The notes under the pieces: generated by a model
Seen by the model: the letters and a program-made list of their open reading frames with translations, nothing else
Database searches by the model: none
What the model was told of the DNA's origin: nothing
Assembly: GCA_902795355.1 (NCBI GenBank)
Contig: CADBKZ010000010.1
Coordinates: 1-48,403 of the forward strand
Source of the DNA: an uncultured Ruminococcus sp.
GTDB lineage: Bacteria; Bacillota; Clostridia; Oscillospirales; CAG-272
DNA length: 48,403 nucleotides
Reading direction: 5' to 3'
Shown: positions 30,716 to 39,654 of the stretch, piece after piece
Position numbering within the stretch: position 1 is the first letter of the stretch
Layout of the letters: each line of letters begins with the position of its first letter
Made by a program: the position numbers and the translations under genes

Positions 30716-33700
30716 ATGAAAACAACAACCAAACGCTTTCTTTCCATCCTGCTTTCGGTGTTCATGCTCTTCGGCACCGTTGCCATGATGATCCCCGCCG
30801 CGGTCATCACGGCGAGCGCGGATCCCGCCTATACGAATGTCCCGGCGAACACCGCCGTGACAGTCAACGGCGTCAAAATCCGCTACGACAGGTATTCCGG
30901 CAATGACGACGGCTATGTTCATGTCTTTCCAAACGGAACTATCGAGTTCAAGATCCGCCACGGCGATATGGTCTGGTTCCCGGATGTCGTCATGACCGAT
31001 TCCTCTACCGTACACGGCGAAGTGACACCGATCAGCGGACTCGGAACACACACCGGCTTTGCTTACAATGTTGCAACGAGCGGTGACGGTTCGTATTCTT
31101 CGGCGAACATCGTCGGTTACAACAACGGAGGTCGTATTCGGGTTGCCGGCGATACGAAAGCCAACCTCGGAAAAAACAACGGTAGCGATGGCTACGGTTC
31201 TGGCGGTACGAGCAAAAGACCTGTAAACGGCGATATCACGAATTCCAAACACGGTATCAGCAACCGATATGATTTGATTCGGAACAGCAACTATGAAGTC
31301 GCCGAGGGCAAAACGGCGGGCGTCAACCTGTATAAATCCGACGGAAAAGTTTATGTCGAATGGCTTGCCGATTATTATGGCGCGTATCATACCGCAAACT
31401 ATACCGACAGCACCGACAATATTGCTTATCTGTATGCCGGCGGCTCGGTCGGATACGGCGTCCTGTATCAGGGTTACAATGACAACGACAAAGGCGCGAC
31501 TGCTGACAACAGCATTTACAGCGTCAGAAGAATTGAAAACCTCTATGTGACCAACTGCACGGTTGCCGGCGAATCGACCGACAAGGCTGTGCTGGCGTGG
31601 AACTATACCGATATTCCGGCAAATTCGACCGTCGAAGTAAACGGCGTGAACATTCGTTACGACCGGTATTCCGGCAACGATGACGGCTATGTTCATGTTT
31701 ATCCGAGCGGCAAGATCGAACTCAAGATCCGCCACGGCGATATGGTCTGGTTCCCGGATCTCGTAACGACCGATAACTCCCTTATCCACGGCGAAGTTAC
31801 CGTGGTTTCGGGAACTTATCAGCACAGCGGTTTTGCGTATAGCGTTGCAAAGAGCGGCGACACATGGGCTTCGGCAATGATCGCCGGATATAACAACGGC
31901 GCGCGCGTCCGGATCGCCGGCGATACCAAAGCGAATCTCGGAAACGACAACGGCGGCGATGGCTACGGCTCCGGTGGTACCAGCCAAAAACCCGTCAATG
32001 ACGCAGTTCAGAATCTGAACAGTTACTATAACAATGTAAAGAACGACAACAACGAAGTCGCGGCTGGTAAAACGGTCGGTATCGAATTGAAAAAGTCCGA
32101 CGGAAAAGTGTATGTTGACTGGCTCGCGGTCGGTTACGGCGCGTACCATTCCGCAAACTATAACGACAGTACCGACACCGTGCCTTATCTTTACGCGGGC
32201 GGCTCGGTCGGATACAGCCTTCTGTATCAAAACTATAACAACGATTATATCGTCAGAATAATCGAAAACCTGTATGTTACCAACTGCATGGTCGCGGGGA
32301 ACAGTGAAGTGATCGCCAATCTGGTCGGTACGGGCGACATTATGAAAGCCGGAACCGCGCTGGAAACCCATACGAATGTGACGATCAACGGTCAGGTATG
32401 GAGATTCGACCCCACAGCCGGACATACGGGTTCCTGCTGGGCGAAACTGCCGGACGGCACCATCCTTGCCAAAATGGAATCGGGCGATCTGCTCTGGATG
32501 CCGGAAGTGACCGGCGTGCTCGGCTCGATTGAGATGGATGTTAAACTTTACTCCAGCGACGGCGGCGTGAATACCTCTCAAATGGCGGGCGGTATTGCAT
32601 ACAATATCGATGCCGGAGAGAACGGCACATGGGGTGACAGTACCGATACTGCCTATGGCACCAATGTGCAAACCGAATGGCGCCGTCGGATCGGCTATGG
32701 CACCTATACAAACTATGCCGCAAACAACGGTTTCAGCGGCGGTACGATTGGTACAGTATCCGGCATGAATATCGTTTCGGATAACCGCGACAGCGCGAAT
32801 TATTGGTACAATTCGACAGGTATTTGGGCGGCAGGCAGATCGGTTCACTTCGGATTGTTCAGAGATGATGCGCAAGTGACCGCAACCTTCGGAAGCACGA
32901 GCAACCCAAGACACACCACCGACTATTACACGATTGATAACGAAAACAAAAAGCCCGTTGTCGGACCGTTCGGCTTCCAATTCGTCTGGACTTCCGGCGC
33001 AAACGTCGTGCAGATTTCCAATGTTACTTACGAAACATTGGGCGCGGCTATGAACCTTTCCCTCGACGGTAAGATCAAGGTCAACTTCGGCTACTATTCC
33101 GATCCCGCACAGACATTGGAATTGGTTGCGAGAAATGGCGAAACCGTCCTTGCCCGGACAAATTGCGATCCGACCAGAAGGACGATCCTTTCGATTCCGG
33201 TGAACGCAAAAGAAATGACCGACACGATCACGATCACGATTGAAGAAGGCGGCTCCGCGATCACAAATGGAACTTATTCCGTCACTGTCAAGCAATACGC
33301 CGAAGCCCTTGCCGCGGCGGACGCGGAATGGGCTGACCTGATGAACGCCATGCTCAACTACGGCGCGGCGGCGCAGAAACTGTTCGGCTACAACACCGAA
33401 AACCTCGCGGCGGACATCTCCGGCGGTATCACCTACAATGTCGCGGATCTGCCCGACCTCACCACCGACGGCGACCGCTCTTTCCTCTCCGCCATCGCCG
33501 GGACCCTGACGCTTGAATCCGGCACCGACCTCAACCTCTATTTCAAGCCGGTCGATCCGGGCGCAACGCTGACCGCCACCGCCGAAGATCAATCGTATAA
33601 CGCGGTCGCGCTCGAAACTGAAACCGTTGACGGCTATCTCAAAGTCAGCGTCAAGGACCTTGCCGCCGAGGAATTGGGCGACGAGTTCTATATCACCGTT

Positions 33701-33862
33701 ACCGACGGCGCAAAGTCGGTCACGCTCAATTACAGCGCGCTCTGCTGGGTGAAATCGGCAGTGGGCAGCGATTCCGCGTCGGATGAAACCAAAACGCTTG
33801 CCAAAGCGGTCGGGGTCTATGCTTCCGAGGCGCACGCAAAAAAAAAATCAGTGAGTCCGTAG
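30716..33862 (+). CDS. Secreted protein with three repeated domains, first part of a split gene
   Basis: A 1048-residue frame. A signal peptide (FLSILLSVFMLFGTVAM to TASA, about 1-35) is followed by three copies of one domain at about 40-292, 300-535 and 545-775, each with VNGVxxRxD, a GxIxxKxxxGDxxWxP box and a closing YVTNC- or VTYET-like strand. Copies 1 and 2 are most alike (NDDGYVHVxPxGxI, then IRHGDMVWFPD). A beta-rich part and NAMLNYGAAAQKLFGYNTE-type segment end the frame. Ten As at 33838-33847 then lead to SVSP and a stop. The other frame, entered one base back, continues as a beta-helix with no stop for 542 codons. I infer one protein of about 1,586 residues made by slippage, or a recent frameshift, or an assembly error. 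Glycan-binding is likely for the repeats. Confidence 0.75.
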   Translation: MKTTTKRFLSILLSVFMLFGTVAMMIPAAVITASADPAYTNVPANTAVTVNGVKIRYDRYSGNDDGYVHVFPNGTIEFKIRHGDMVWFPDVVMTDSSTVHGEVTPISGLGTHTGFAYNVATSGDGSYSSANIVGYNNGGRIRVAGDTKANLGKNNGSDGYGSGGTSKRPVNGDITNSKHGISNRYDLIRNSNYEVAEGKTAGVNLYKSDGKVYVEWLADYYGAYHTANYTDSTDNIAYLYAGGSVGYGVLYQGYNDNDKGATADNSIYSVRRIENLYVTNCTVAGESTDKAVLAWNYTDIPANSTVEVNGVNIRYDRYSGNDDGYVHVYPSGKIELKIRHGDMVWFPDLVTTDNSLIHGEVTVVSGTYQHSGFAYSVAKSGDTWASAMIAGYNNGARVRIAGDTKANLGNDNGGDGYGSGGTSQKPVNDAVQNLNSYYNNVKNDNNEVAAGKTVGIELKKSDGKVYVDWLAVGYGAYHSANYNDSTDTVPYLYAGGSVGYSLLYQNYNNDYIVRIIENLYVTNCMVAGNSEVIANLVGTGDIMKAGTALETHTNVTINGQVWRFDPTAGHTGSCWAKLPDGTILAKMESGDLLWMPEVTGVLGSIEMDVKLYSSDGGVNTSQMAGGIAYNIDAGENGTWGDSTDTAYGTNVQTEWRRRIGYGTYTNYAANNGFSGGTIGTVSGMNIVSDNRDSANYWYNSTGIWAAGRSVHFGLFRDDAQVTATFGSTSNPRHTTDYYTIDNENKKPVVGPFGFQFVWTSGANVVQISNVTYETLGAAMNLSLDGKIKVNFGYYSDPAQTLELVARNGETVLARTNCDPTRRTILSIPVNAKEMTDTITITIEEGGSAITNGTYSVTVKQYAEALAAADAEWADLMNAMLNYGAAAQKLFGYNTENLAADISGGITYNVADLPDLTTDGDRSFLSAIAGTLTLESGTDLNLYFKPVDPGATLTATAEDQSYNAVALETETVDGYLKVSVKDLAAEELGDEFYITVTDGAKSVTLNYSALCWVKSAVGSDSASDETKTLAKAVGVYASEAHAKKKSVSP
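30828..32310 (+). repeat. Tandem gene-internal repeat encoding two near-identical domains
   Basis: About 750 bases at 30828-31590 recur with clear nucleotide similarity at 31606-32310, including long shared stretches around the GDMVWFPD and GDTKANLG codons. A third, more diverged copy follows at about 32345-33045. Confidence 0.75.
33838..33847 (+). repeat. Run of ten A at a -1 frame junction
   Basis: The run sits in codons GCA AAA AAA AAA. Reading one base back at its end (ATC from 33847) opens a frame that stays open to 35475. Homo-A runs of this length are known sites of RNA polymerase slippage and ribosomal -1 frameshifting. An SD-like GAGG lies 7 bases upstream (33827-33830) and a 9-bp GC stem (33887-33895 with 33899-33907) about 39 bases downstream, farther than in classical signals. 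Confidence 0.9.
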
Positions 33863-35475
33863 TTTCTCTCGCGGGGCAGATCGCGGGGGCGGAAACCGTT
33901 TCCGCCCTCCGGTCTGCCACGGATAGCCGCGTTTCGTCCATCCGTTCTTCCTCGTCGGATTCTTCTCTGATCCAGACTTCCGGAACGGTTTACAACTATT
34001 ATGTTTCCAGTTCTACGGGCAGCGACAGCAACAGCGGCGACGACTCCGCGCACCCGTGGAAAACGCTTTCAAAGGTCAACGAGAAACTGAACGAAGGCAG
34101 CTCGTCCTATAAGTACAACGTTTACCTCAAACGCGGCGACACCTGGCGCGACGAATTTCTGAAAACCAACAAAACGAGCAATGTGACCATCACCGCCTAC
34201 GGAAGCGGCGCGAAGCCGGTCATCATGGGCTCTCCCGAAAACGGCGCGAACGCATCCAAATGGACCCAAGTCGCCACCAACATCTGGCGGTATGCCGGTT
34301 CGGACAGTTGGGATGACGTGGGCAACGTCGTGTTCAACGATGGGGAACGTTACGGTCGCAAGGTCGTGCAGCTCTACGTCAAGAACAGTAGCGGGCAAAC
34401 CATCACCGACTTCACCCATCCCACCGCCGGCGCACAGTCCGTCAGTTTCTCCTCTTATACCGATCTGAAAAACGATCTGGACTTCTACCACGACAAGAAT
34501 TTCTCCGGCGGTTCGGGCGCTTCTGGTTATCTCTATTTGTATAGTACTTCCAACCCCGGAAGCCGGTTCTCGTCCATCGAGTTCTCGGTCAAACAGCACG
34601 GTATCGAGATCTACAAAGCCGACAACGTCCGCGTGGATAACGTCTGCGTCAAGTACGTCGGCGGTCACGGCATCGCCGGGCAAGGGCTGAATATGCAGAA
34701 TATTCTTGTCCAGAACTGCGAATTCGGCTGGATCGGCGGCTCCATCTCGGATCGGATCAAGAATTCGGTCATCGGAACCGAAACGGTCGCCTATGATCTC
34801 CGCTACGGTAACGCCGTGGAAATTTACGGCGGTTGCAACAACTTCTGCGTGCAGAACAACTATATCTATCAGGTTTATGATGCCGGTATTACTCAACAGT
34901 TCAACTGCCAGAGCAAAACCGATTCCGATCACACGGCAAATCAACTCAATATCTACTACCACAACAACGTCATCGAAAACTGCAACTATTCCATCGAGTA
35001 TTTTCTCTCGAACTGCCCGGCGGGGAACAGCAGTTATATCAACAATTTCCAGATCACCGACAACGTCATGTGGAACGCCGGGCACGGCTTCTGCGAAACG
35101 CGGGGCATCTGGGAGCGCGGCTTCTCGGCGCACGTCAAGGCACAGAGCGGCTCCACTTCCTGCAACCGCTTTGCCAACGCCGAAAACGCCTTTGTGATCT
35201 CGGGCAACCAATTCATCGGTCAGCGCGACGCCGTTTTTGCGATCTGCTCCAAGATGAGCGCGTCGAACGCCAACGCCAACCCTGTCGTCACGAACAACGA
35301 GTTTTACGGCGTTTATCAGACGAACAAGATCGGCGCGGTCTGCAACTACAACACCGGTTCGGACGTCTCGATCCACAACGTCTACGCTCTCTACGACACC
35401 AATATTCAGACCTACATGAACGGCGCGATCGGAGCGTCGAAATTCAGCGGGAACACGATCAAATTCCTGTTCTGA
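33847..35475 (+). pseudogene. Beta-helix second part of the split gene (-1 frame)
   Basis: A continuous frame of 542 codons with no good start; its first start codon is GTG 34183, well inside the domain. The protein continues ISESVVSLAGQIAGAETVSA, then a Ser-rich linker, then a parallel beta-helix: YYVSSSTGSDSNSGDDSAHP, YLKRGDTWRDEFL, AYGSGAKPVIMGSPENGANA, NCEFGWIGGS and GNAVEIYGGCNNFC. This matches the beta-helix of the lipoprotein at 28270 over its whole length, including the linker, and so needs the signal peptide of the upstream frame to be exported. Ends KFLF at 35475, followed by a hairpin. It is scored as pseudogene-type only because the frame is interrupted; programmed slippage would make it functional. 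Confidence 0.75.
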
Positions 35476-35493
35476 ACCGATTTTCAAGGCAAC

Positions 35494-35518
35494 CGGCTGT
35501 CCGTCTTTCGGATAGCCG
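35494..35518 (+). terminator. Terminator-like hairpin, copy 1 of a duplicated stem
   Basis: CGGCTGTCCG (35494-35503) and CGGATAGCCG (35509-35518) pair with one G-T, loop TCTTT, followed by ATTGCTTTGG. Nearly the same sequence occurs after the next gene at 37731-37769. Confidence 0.7.
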
Positions 35519-35568
35519 ATTGCTTTGGGAAGATTGTATTTTTATGTAAGAAGAATGCGAGAAGCAAT

Positions 35569-37728
35569 ATGAAAACGAATGGTTTGTCAAGGATCATCCG
35601 AACGATCTGCCTGTTGTTGGCAGTTCTCTTTGTCGCGGGATGCGCAAGCGGAAAAGAGAACAATGACGATCCGCCAAAGTCAGAAACCAAAACATCCATT
35701 CCACTTTCGGAATTGGAAACCTACACGATCATTCGCGGAGAGGATGCCGACGCGGAAACGATTTCGGCGGCTTCCGATCTTTTTACAACGCTCAAAAAGC
35801 AGTATCACCTCAACATTTCTTTTCAAACCGATTATCTCAACAAGGGAGAAACGGTCCCCGCGAGCGCAAAGGAAATTGTGGTCGGTCCTACCAATCGGAA
35901 CGCCGAAGTACCGAACCAACGTTATTCTGATTATACCATCTCCCGCGAAAACGAGAAAATTATCATTTGCGGTGGCAGCGGCAGCGCAACGCAGGCGGCG
36001 GTGAAGCAATTTCTGAAACTCTGTGTCACGGAGGAGGCGGTCGATCTTGCAAAACTTCCTTACCGTTACAGCGCGGAGTACCTGCTGGAAGATCTGAAAC
36101 TGGGCGGCGTTGCTCTGAAAGAGTTTTCAGTTGAAAAAATCGACGGGGAAGCCGATGACGATCTGCGTTCCTGGCTTGGAACAAGAGCCGGCATCCGGCA
36201 ACAGTCGGAAAACGGCTATGTGATCCGACTGACCGCCGATCCGTCGCTGTATCTCAACGAGATTACCGCCAAATGGCAGGATAAGCAGTTGCTGCTTTCC
36301 GCGTCCGCATACATGGACAACCTGGATATTGCGGTCCAATATTTTAAAAAGTGCATCACGACAAGGAGCGGCGATACCGTGGAATTGAATGGAAATGCAA
36401 CGGTCGATCTGCCCGACCCGAAGGAGCCGTTGATCGACGTGCGAGAAGCGTCCGGCAATCTGAAAATGGTCTCTGCTGTGACCGACAGGGATCCGCTTTC
36501 CTACGCGGTGGGAGATACCGTTGTGTTCGCCTGCACGCTCTTGGCAGACAGCAAGGTCGTTTCCTGCCCGAAATTCACGTGGGAATGCAGTACCGAGGAC
36601 GGCAAGGCATATTCCGGAGAAGCGGAAGGGACCTACGGGAAACTGATCGTCAAAATACCGGCGACCGGCGCCGGAAATGTCCGATTGAAAGTCTTTGCCA
36701 AAGATGAAAACGGTGTGATGATCCCGGCTGTGAAGCAATCGACCAGTTATAATGATGTGACCGTTTTCAGCGCGGTTGTGAACGCTCCCGATCTGACCGC
36801 TAAAGCGACCGAACCGTCGGATTTTGATTCGTTTTGGGCAAACGAGATCACAAAGGTGACGGCAGTCGATCCTGATCTGATTTCAATGACGAAGATCGAA
36901 AATCCGGGAAGCGTTTCCAACGTAGGGGACGGCGCGGTCAGCGCGGGCAATTACGATTTTTATCGCGTTAAGATTCAAACGCCGGATGAATGCGGATACG
37001 CAGTCGGCTATCTCTCGATCCCGAAAAACAAACCGGCAGGTTCTTTGGGGATCACGGTGGTGTTCAACGGCTACGGCGTCAGCGATCTTACCCCCTACGC
37101 AAGTTCGACCGATATCGTGCTCAATGTCTGTGCGCACAGTATTGAACTTGGCAGAGAGGCGAGTTATTACAGCAATTTATCGAACAGCGGCGGCGCATTA
37201 TACAACTATTGTTTCAAAAACAATGGCAGTCGCGACACCTGCTATTTCCGCACCATGATCCTGCGCGATCTGCAAGCCGTGCGCTTTATCAAGGCATACG
37301 CAGGCACGGCAGGTGTACGGATCAACGGTAGCGAGAAGCAGTCACTCGGGCTGTGGAACGGGAAACTGCGTGTTTACGGAGGCAGTCAAGGTGCATTTCA
37401 AGGGATCGCCGTCGCGGCACTCGACCATGACGTGACCGATGCTTACTGGTGGATCCCGTGGATGTGCGATGTGAATGGCGCGAGCAGCGTGTTCCGCCCG
37501 TCCTACACTTCGGCATTGCGCTATTTCGATACCGTTTATTTCGGTAAGCGCATTGCATCGAACGTCAACGCCTCGATCACGATGGGGCTTGGCGACTACA
37601 TCTGCCCGCCGAGCGGTGTTGTAGCATTGTATAATGGAATGAACTGCCATGTGACATTGACCTGCAAGCAGGGCATGACGCACGGCTATACGCCATCAAA
37701 AGCGGTTGCGACGACCCATCGCAAATAA
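35569..37728 (+). CDS. Lipoprotein with alpha/beta module and CE7 acetyl-xylan esterase domain
   Basis: A 719-residue lipoprotein, signal RIIRTICLLLAVLFVAG then Cys25. Residues 45-165 are the alpha/beta module (TISAASDLFTTLKKQYHL, AKEIVVGPTNRNAE, IIICGGSGSATQAAVKQFL), followed by LKEFSVEKIDGEADDDLRSW and an Ig-like beta domain. From about 410 is an AXE1/CE7 alpha/beta-hydrolase: PSDFDSFWANEITKV, VVFNGYGVSD, then RVYGGSQGAFQ with nucleophile Ser606, and MTHGYTP with the likely catalytic His705. CE7 enzymes deacetylate xylo-oligosaccharides and other acetylated sugars. The start has only a weak SD. It is tethered outside the cell, next to beta-helix proteins, where acetyl removal would help glycan breakdown. 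Confidence 0.87.
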   Translation: MKTNGLSRIIRTICLLLAVLFVAGCASGKENNDDPPKSETKTSIPLSELETYTIIRGEDADAETISAASDLFTTLKKQYHLNISFQTDYLNKGETVPASAKEIVVGPTNRNAEVPNQRYSDYTISRENEKIIICGGSGSATQAAVKQFLKLCVTEEAVDLAKLPYRYSAEYLLEDLKLGGVALKEFSVEKIDGEADDDLRSWLGTRAGIRQQSENGYVIRLTADPSLYLNEITAKWQDKQLLLSASAYMDNLDIAVQYFKKCITTRSGDTVELNGNATVDLPDPKEPLIDVREASGNLKMVSAVTDRDPLSYAVGDTVVFACTLLADSKVVSCPKFTWECSTEDGKAYSGEAEGTYGKLIVKIPATGAGNVRLKVFAKDENGVMIPAVKQSTSYNDVTVFSAVVNAPDLTAKATEPSDFDSFWANEITKVTAVDPDLISMTKIENPGSVSNVGDGAVSAGNYDFYRVKIQTPDECGYAVGYLSIPKNKPAGSLGITVVFNGYGVSDLTPYASSTDIVLNVCAHSIELGREASYYSNLSNSGGALYNYCFKNNGSRDTCYFRTMILRDLQAVRFIKAYAGTAGVRINGSEKQSLGLWNGKLRVYGGSQGAFQGIAVAALDHDVTDAYWWIPWMCDVNGASSVFRPSYTSALRYFDTVYFGKRIASNVNASITMGLGDYICPPSGVVALYNGMNCHVTLTCKQGMTHGYTPSKAVATTHRK

Positions 37729-37730
37729 GA

Positions 37731-37769
37731 AAGCGATCGGCTGTCCGTTTTTCGGATAGCCGATTGCTT
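37731..37769 (+). terminator. Strong hairpin, copy 2 of a duplicated stem
   Basis: Seventeen-base arms 37731-37747 and 37753-37769 pair with only two or three G-T contacts, loop TTTTT, ending in TTGCTT. The core repeats the hairpin at 35494-35518. Confidence 0.8.
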
Positions 37770-37805
37770 TGAACCCTTGCTTTTTGCAGAATGTTATGAT
37801 ATGAT

Positions 37806-37814
37806 TGATATAAT
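37806..37814 (+). promoter_or_regulatory. Extended -10 promoter for the SGNH operon
   Basis: TGATATAAT (TGn plus TATAAT, -10 at 37809-37814) lies 22 bases before the ATG at 37837. A -35 is weak (TTGCAG at 37784, 19-base spacer), as is usual for extended -10 promoters. Confidence 0.6.
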
Positions 37815-37836
37815 AACTCCGTAAAGAGAGGTATAA

Positions 37837-38505
37837 ATGGAACAGATCGAAAAAAACACCGTCGCGGCGGAAAACCAACTTGCCGGAGCGGGGCTTGTCA
37901 CCTTTGAAAACCCGAACGGAAAGGGCAGGCGCGTGCTGTTCGTCGGCAATTCCATCACGCGCCATGCGCCCGCTCCCGCCATCGGCTGGGAGCGCGACTG
38001 CGGCATGGCGGCGTCATCACTTGATCGGGATTATGTGCATCTGCTCATGCAAAAATTCCGCGAAACCGATCCGGACGCGGCGTTCTGCATTTGTCAGGTC
38101 GCCGATTGGGAACGAAACTACAAAAACGGCTCCGAAACCTACCCGTTTTTTGCCGCGGCAAGGGATTTTTGCGCCGACATCATCTTTTTCCGCTTCATTG
38201 AAAACGTCCCGCGCAAGGATTTTGACGACGAGGCGTTCCGGCGCGAATACGCCGCTTTTGCAAGTTATCTGAACCCGACAGGCAAAGCGCGGATCGTCCT
38301 TTCGTCCGGCTTCTGGAAGCATGAAGGCGACGCGGCGATTTGGACGGTTGCCGTTGAGCGCGGTTATCCGTTCGTCGAACTCGGCGACCTCGGAGAAACG
38401 GACGAGATGAAAGCAATCGGCTTGTTTGAACACACCGGCGTTGCCAATCACCCGGGCGATCGCGGCATGGAAGCGATTGCCGAGCGGCTCTGGAACGCTG
38501 TTTGA
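37837..38505 (+). CDS. SGNH/GDSL-family esterase
   Basis: A 222-residue cytosolic SGNH hydrolase. Block I is VLFVGNSITRHAP with nucleophile Ser39; the glycine and asparagine blocks are less standard (around KNGSETYPFF), and the C-terminal Asp-x-x-His region is HTGVANHPGDRGME. Such enzymes remove acetyl or other acyl groups from sugars, and this one lacks a signal peptide, so it would act on imported material. SD AAAGAGAGG precedes the ATG. It follows its own promoter and starts a new plus-strand unit with the metallophosphoesterase (35-base gap) and a transporter. Confidence 0.8.
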   Translation: MEQIEKNTVAAENQLAGAGLVTFENPNGKGRRVLFVGNSITRHAPAPAIGWERDCGMAASSLDRDYVHLLMQKFRETDPDAAFCICQVADWERNYKNGSETYPFFAAARDFCADIIFFRFIENVPRKDFDDEAFRREYAAFASYLNPTGKARIVLSSGFWKHEGDAAIWTVAVERGYPFVELGDLGETDEMKAIGLFEHTGVANHPGDRGMEAIAERLWNAV

Positions 38506-38540
38506 ATATTTGAATGAAAAAGAAGAATCGAGGAATACAA

Positions 38541-39644
38541 ATGTTGCCCTCTGCCTTGCAATTCACCCCCGCGGTCTGCGCGGTGAAAAATGATTATCAA
38601 ATTTTGGTTCCCGTCCATACGTCCTGCGTTTTGTGGGTACGTATAGGCGAAACCACTTACTTTGACGACAGCAACGGCATCCTGCGCTCGGATACCGACC
38701 TGCACCGCGTTATCGTTCCCGCGTCGGTTCTGGACGCGGTGGGGAAATATACCGTCTGTTGGCGGGAAGTGATCGAGCGAAAGCCCTATTTCCCGATTAT
38801 GGGAGAAGAGCAGAGCGCGACCTTCACCTTCCGTCCCGTGGTGGGCGACCCGATCCGTGCCTACATGATCGCGGACGCGCACGGAATGTTCGAGGAGTCG
38901 GTCGCCGCCGCGAAAGTGTTTGAGGAAACCTATGGAAAGATCAACCTGCTCATTCTCAACGGCGACATTCTCGACCACAGCGGCAACGCCGAGAATTTCA
39001 TGCTCTACTATCAAATTGCCGAAGCAATCACGGGCGGGGAAGTTCCGGTCGTCATTTCGCGCGGCAACCACGATCTGCGCGGCAAGTGCGCCGAACGCCT
39101 TGCGGATTACATGCCGAACGAAAACGGCAACAGCTTCTACTCGTTCCGCGTGGGCAACCTCTGGGGAATCCTGCTCGATTGCGGCGAGGATAAGAACGAC
39201 GACCACCCCGAATACGGCGGTACGGTCGCCTGCCACGCGTTCCGGCAAAGGGAAACCGATTATCTGCAACGGGTCATTGCGAACGCGGAGAATGAATACA
39301 AAGCCGAAGGCGTGGAACATCGCGTTGTGGTGTCCCACGTTCCTTTCACGCAGATCGACCACGACCCGTTCGACATCGAGCAGGAGATTTACGGCAAGTG
39401 GGTGCAACTGCTGAATGAAAATGTCAAGCCGGAAGTGTTGCTTTCCGGACATGTTCACAAAGCCTATGTCACCCAACCGAACGGCGAGCGCGACGCCTAC
39501 GGCATGACCTTCCCCACGGTGGTCGGCTCCGAGGTGCGAACCAAAGACCACTATTTTGCCGGTTGCGGCATCCTTTGGGAGAAGGGAGCCGTCCGCGCGG
39601 TCCTCAACGACCAAACTCAAATTCTGAAAGAAATCGTTTTTTGA
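38541..39644 (+). CDS. Calcineurin-like metallophosphoesterase
   Basis: A 367-residue cytosolic phosphoesterase. I use the ATG at 38541 because GAGG lies seven bases upstream; an ATG at 38514 has no SD. After an N-terminal beta domain (about 1-105, Ig-like) the five metallophosphoesterase motifs appear: MIADAHGMF, LNGDILDHSG, SRGNHDLRGK, VVSHVPF and LSGHVHKAY. Two metals hydrolyse phosphomono- or diesters. The gene ends 10 bases before the MFS transporter gene, which resembles organophosphate carriers, so a role in cleaving an imported phosphate ester is a reasonable inference. Substrate unknown. Confidence 0.88.
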   Translation: MLPSALQFTPAVCAVKNDYQILVPVHTSCVLWVRIGETTYFDDSNGILRSDTDLHRVIVPASVLDAVGKYTVCWREVIERKPYFPIMGEEQSATFTFRPVVGDPIRAYMIADAHGMFEESVAAAKVFEETYGKINLLILNGDILDHSGNAENFMLYYQIAEAITGGEVPVVISRGNHDLRGKCAERLADYMPNENGNSFYSFRVGNLWGILLDCGEDKNDDHPEYGGTVACHAFRQRETDYLQRVIANAENEYKAEGVEHRVVVSHVPFTQIDHDPFDIEQEIYGKWVQLLNENVKPEVLLSGHVHKAYVTQPNGERDAYGMTFPTVVGSEVRTKDHYFAGCGILWEKGAVRAVLNDQTQILKEIVF

Positions 39645-39654
39645 AAGGCGACCT

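Noticed and set aside
30581..33835. 1,084-codon minus-strand frame opposite the repeat protein
   Set aside because: Its apparent repeats simply mirror those of the plus-strand gene; no start context or known domain.
33880..33910. Downstream GC stem as the stimulator of classical -1 ribosomal frameshifting
   Set aside because: It starts about 39 bases after the A-run, whereas known stimulators are 5-10 bases away; transcript slippage fits better.
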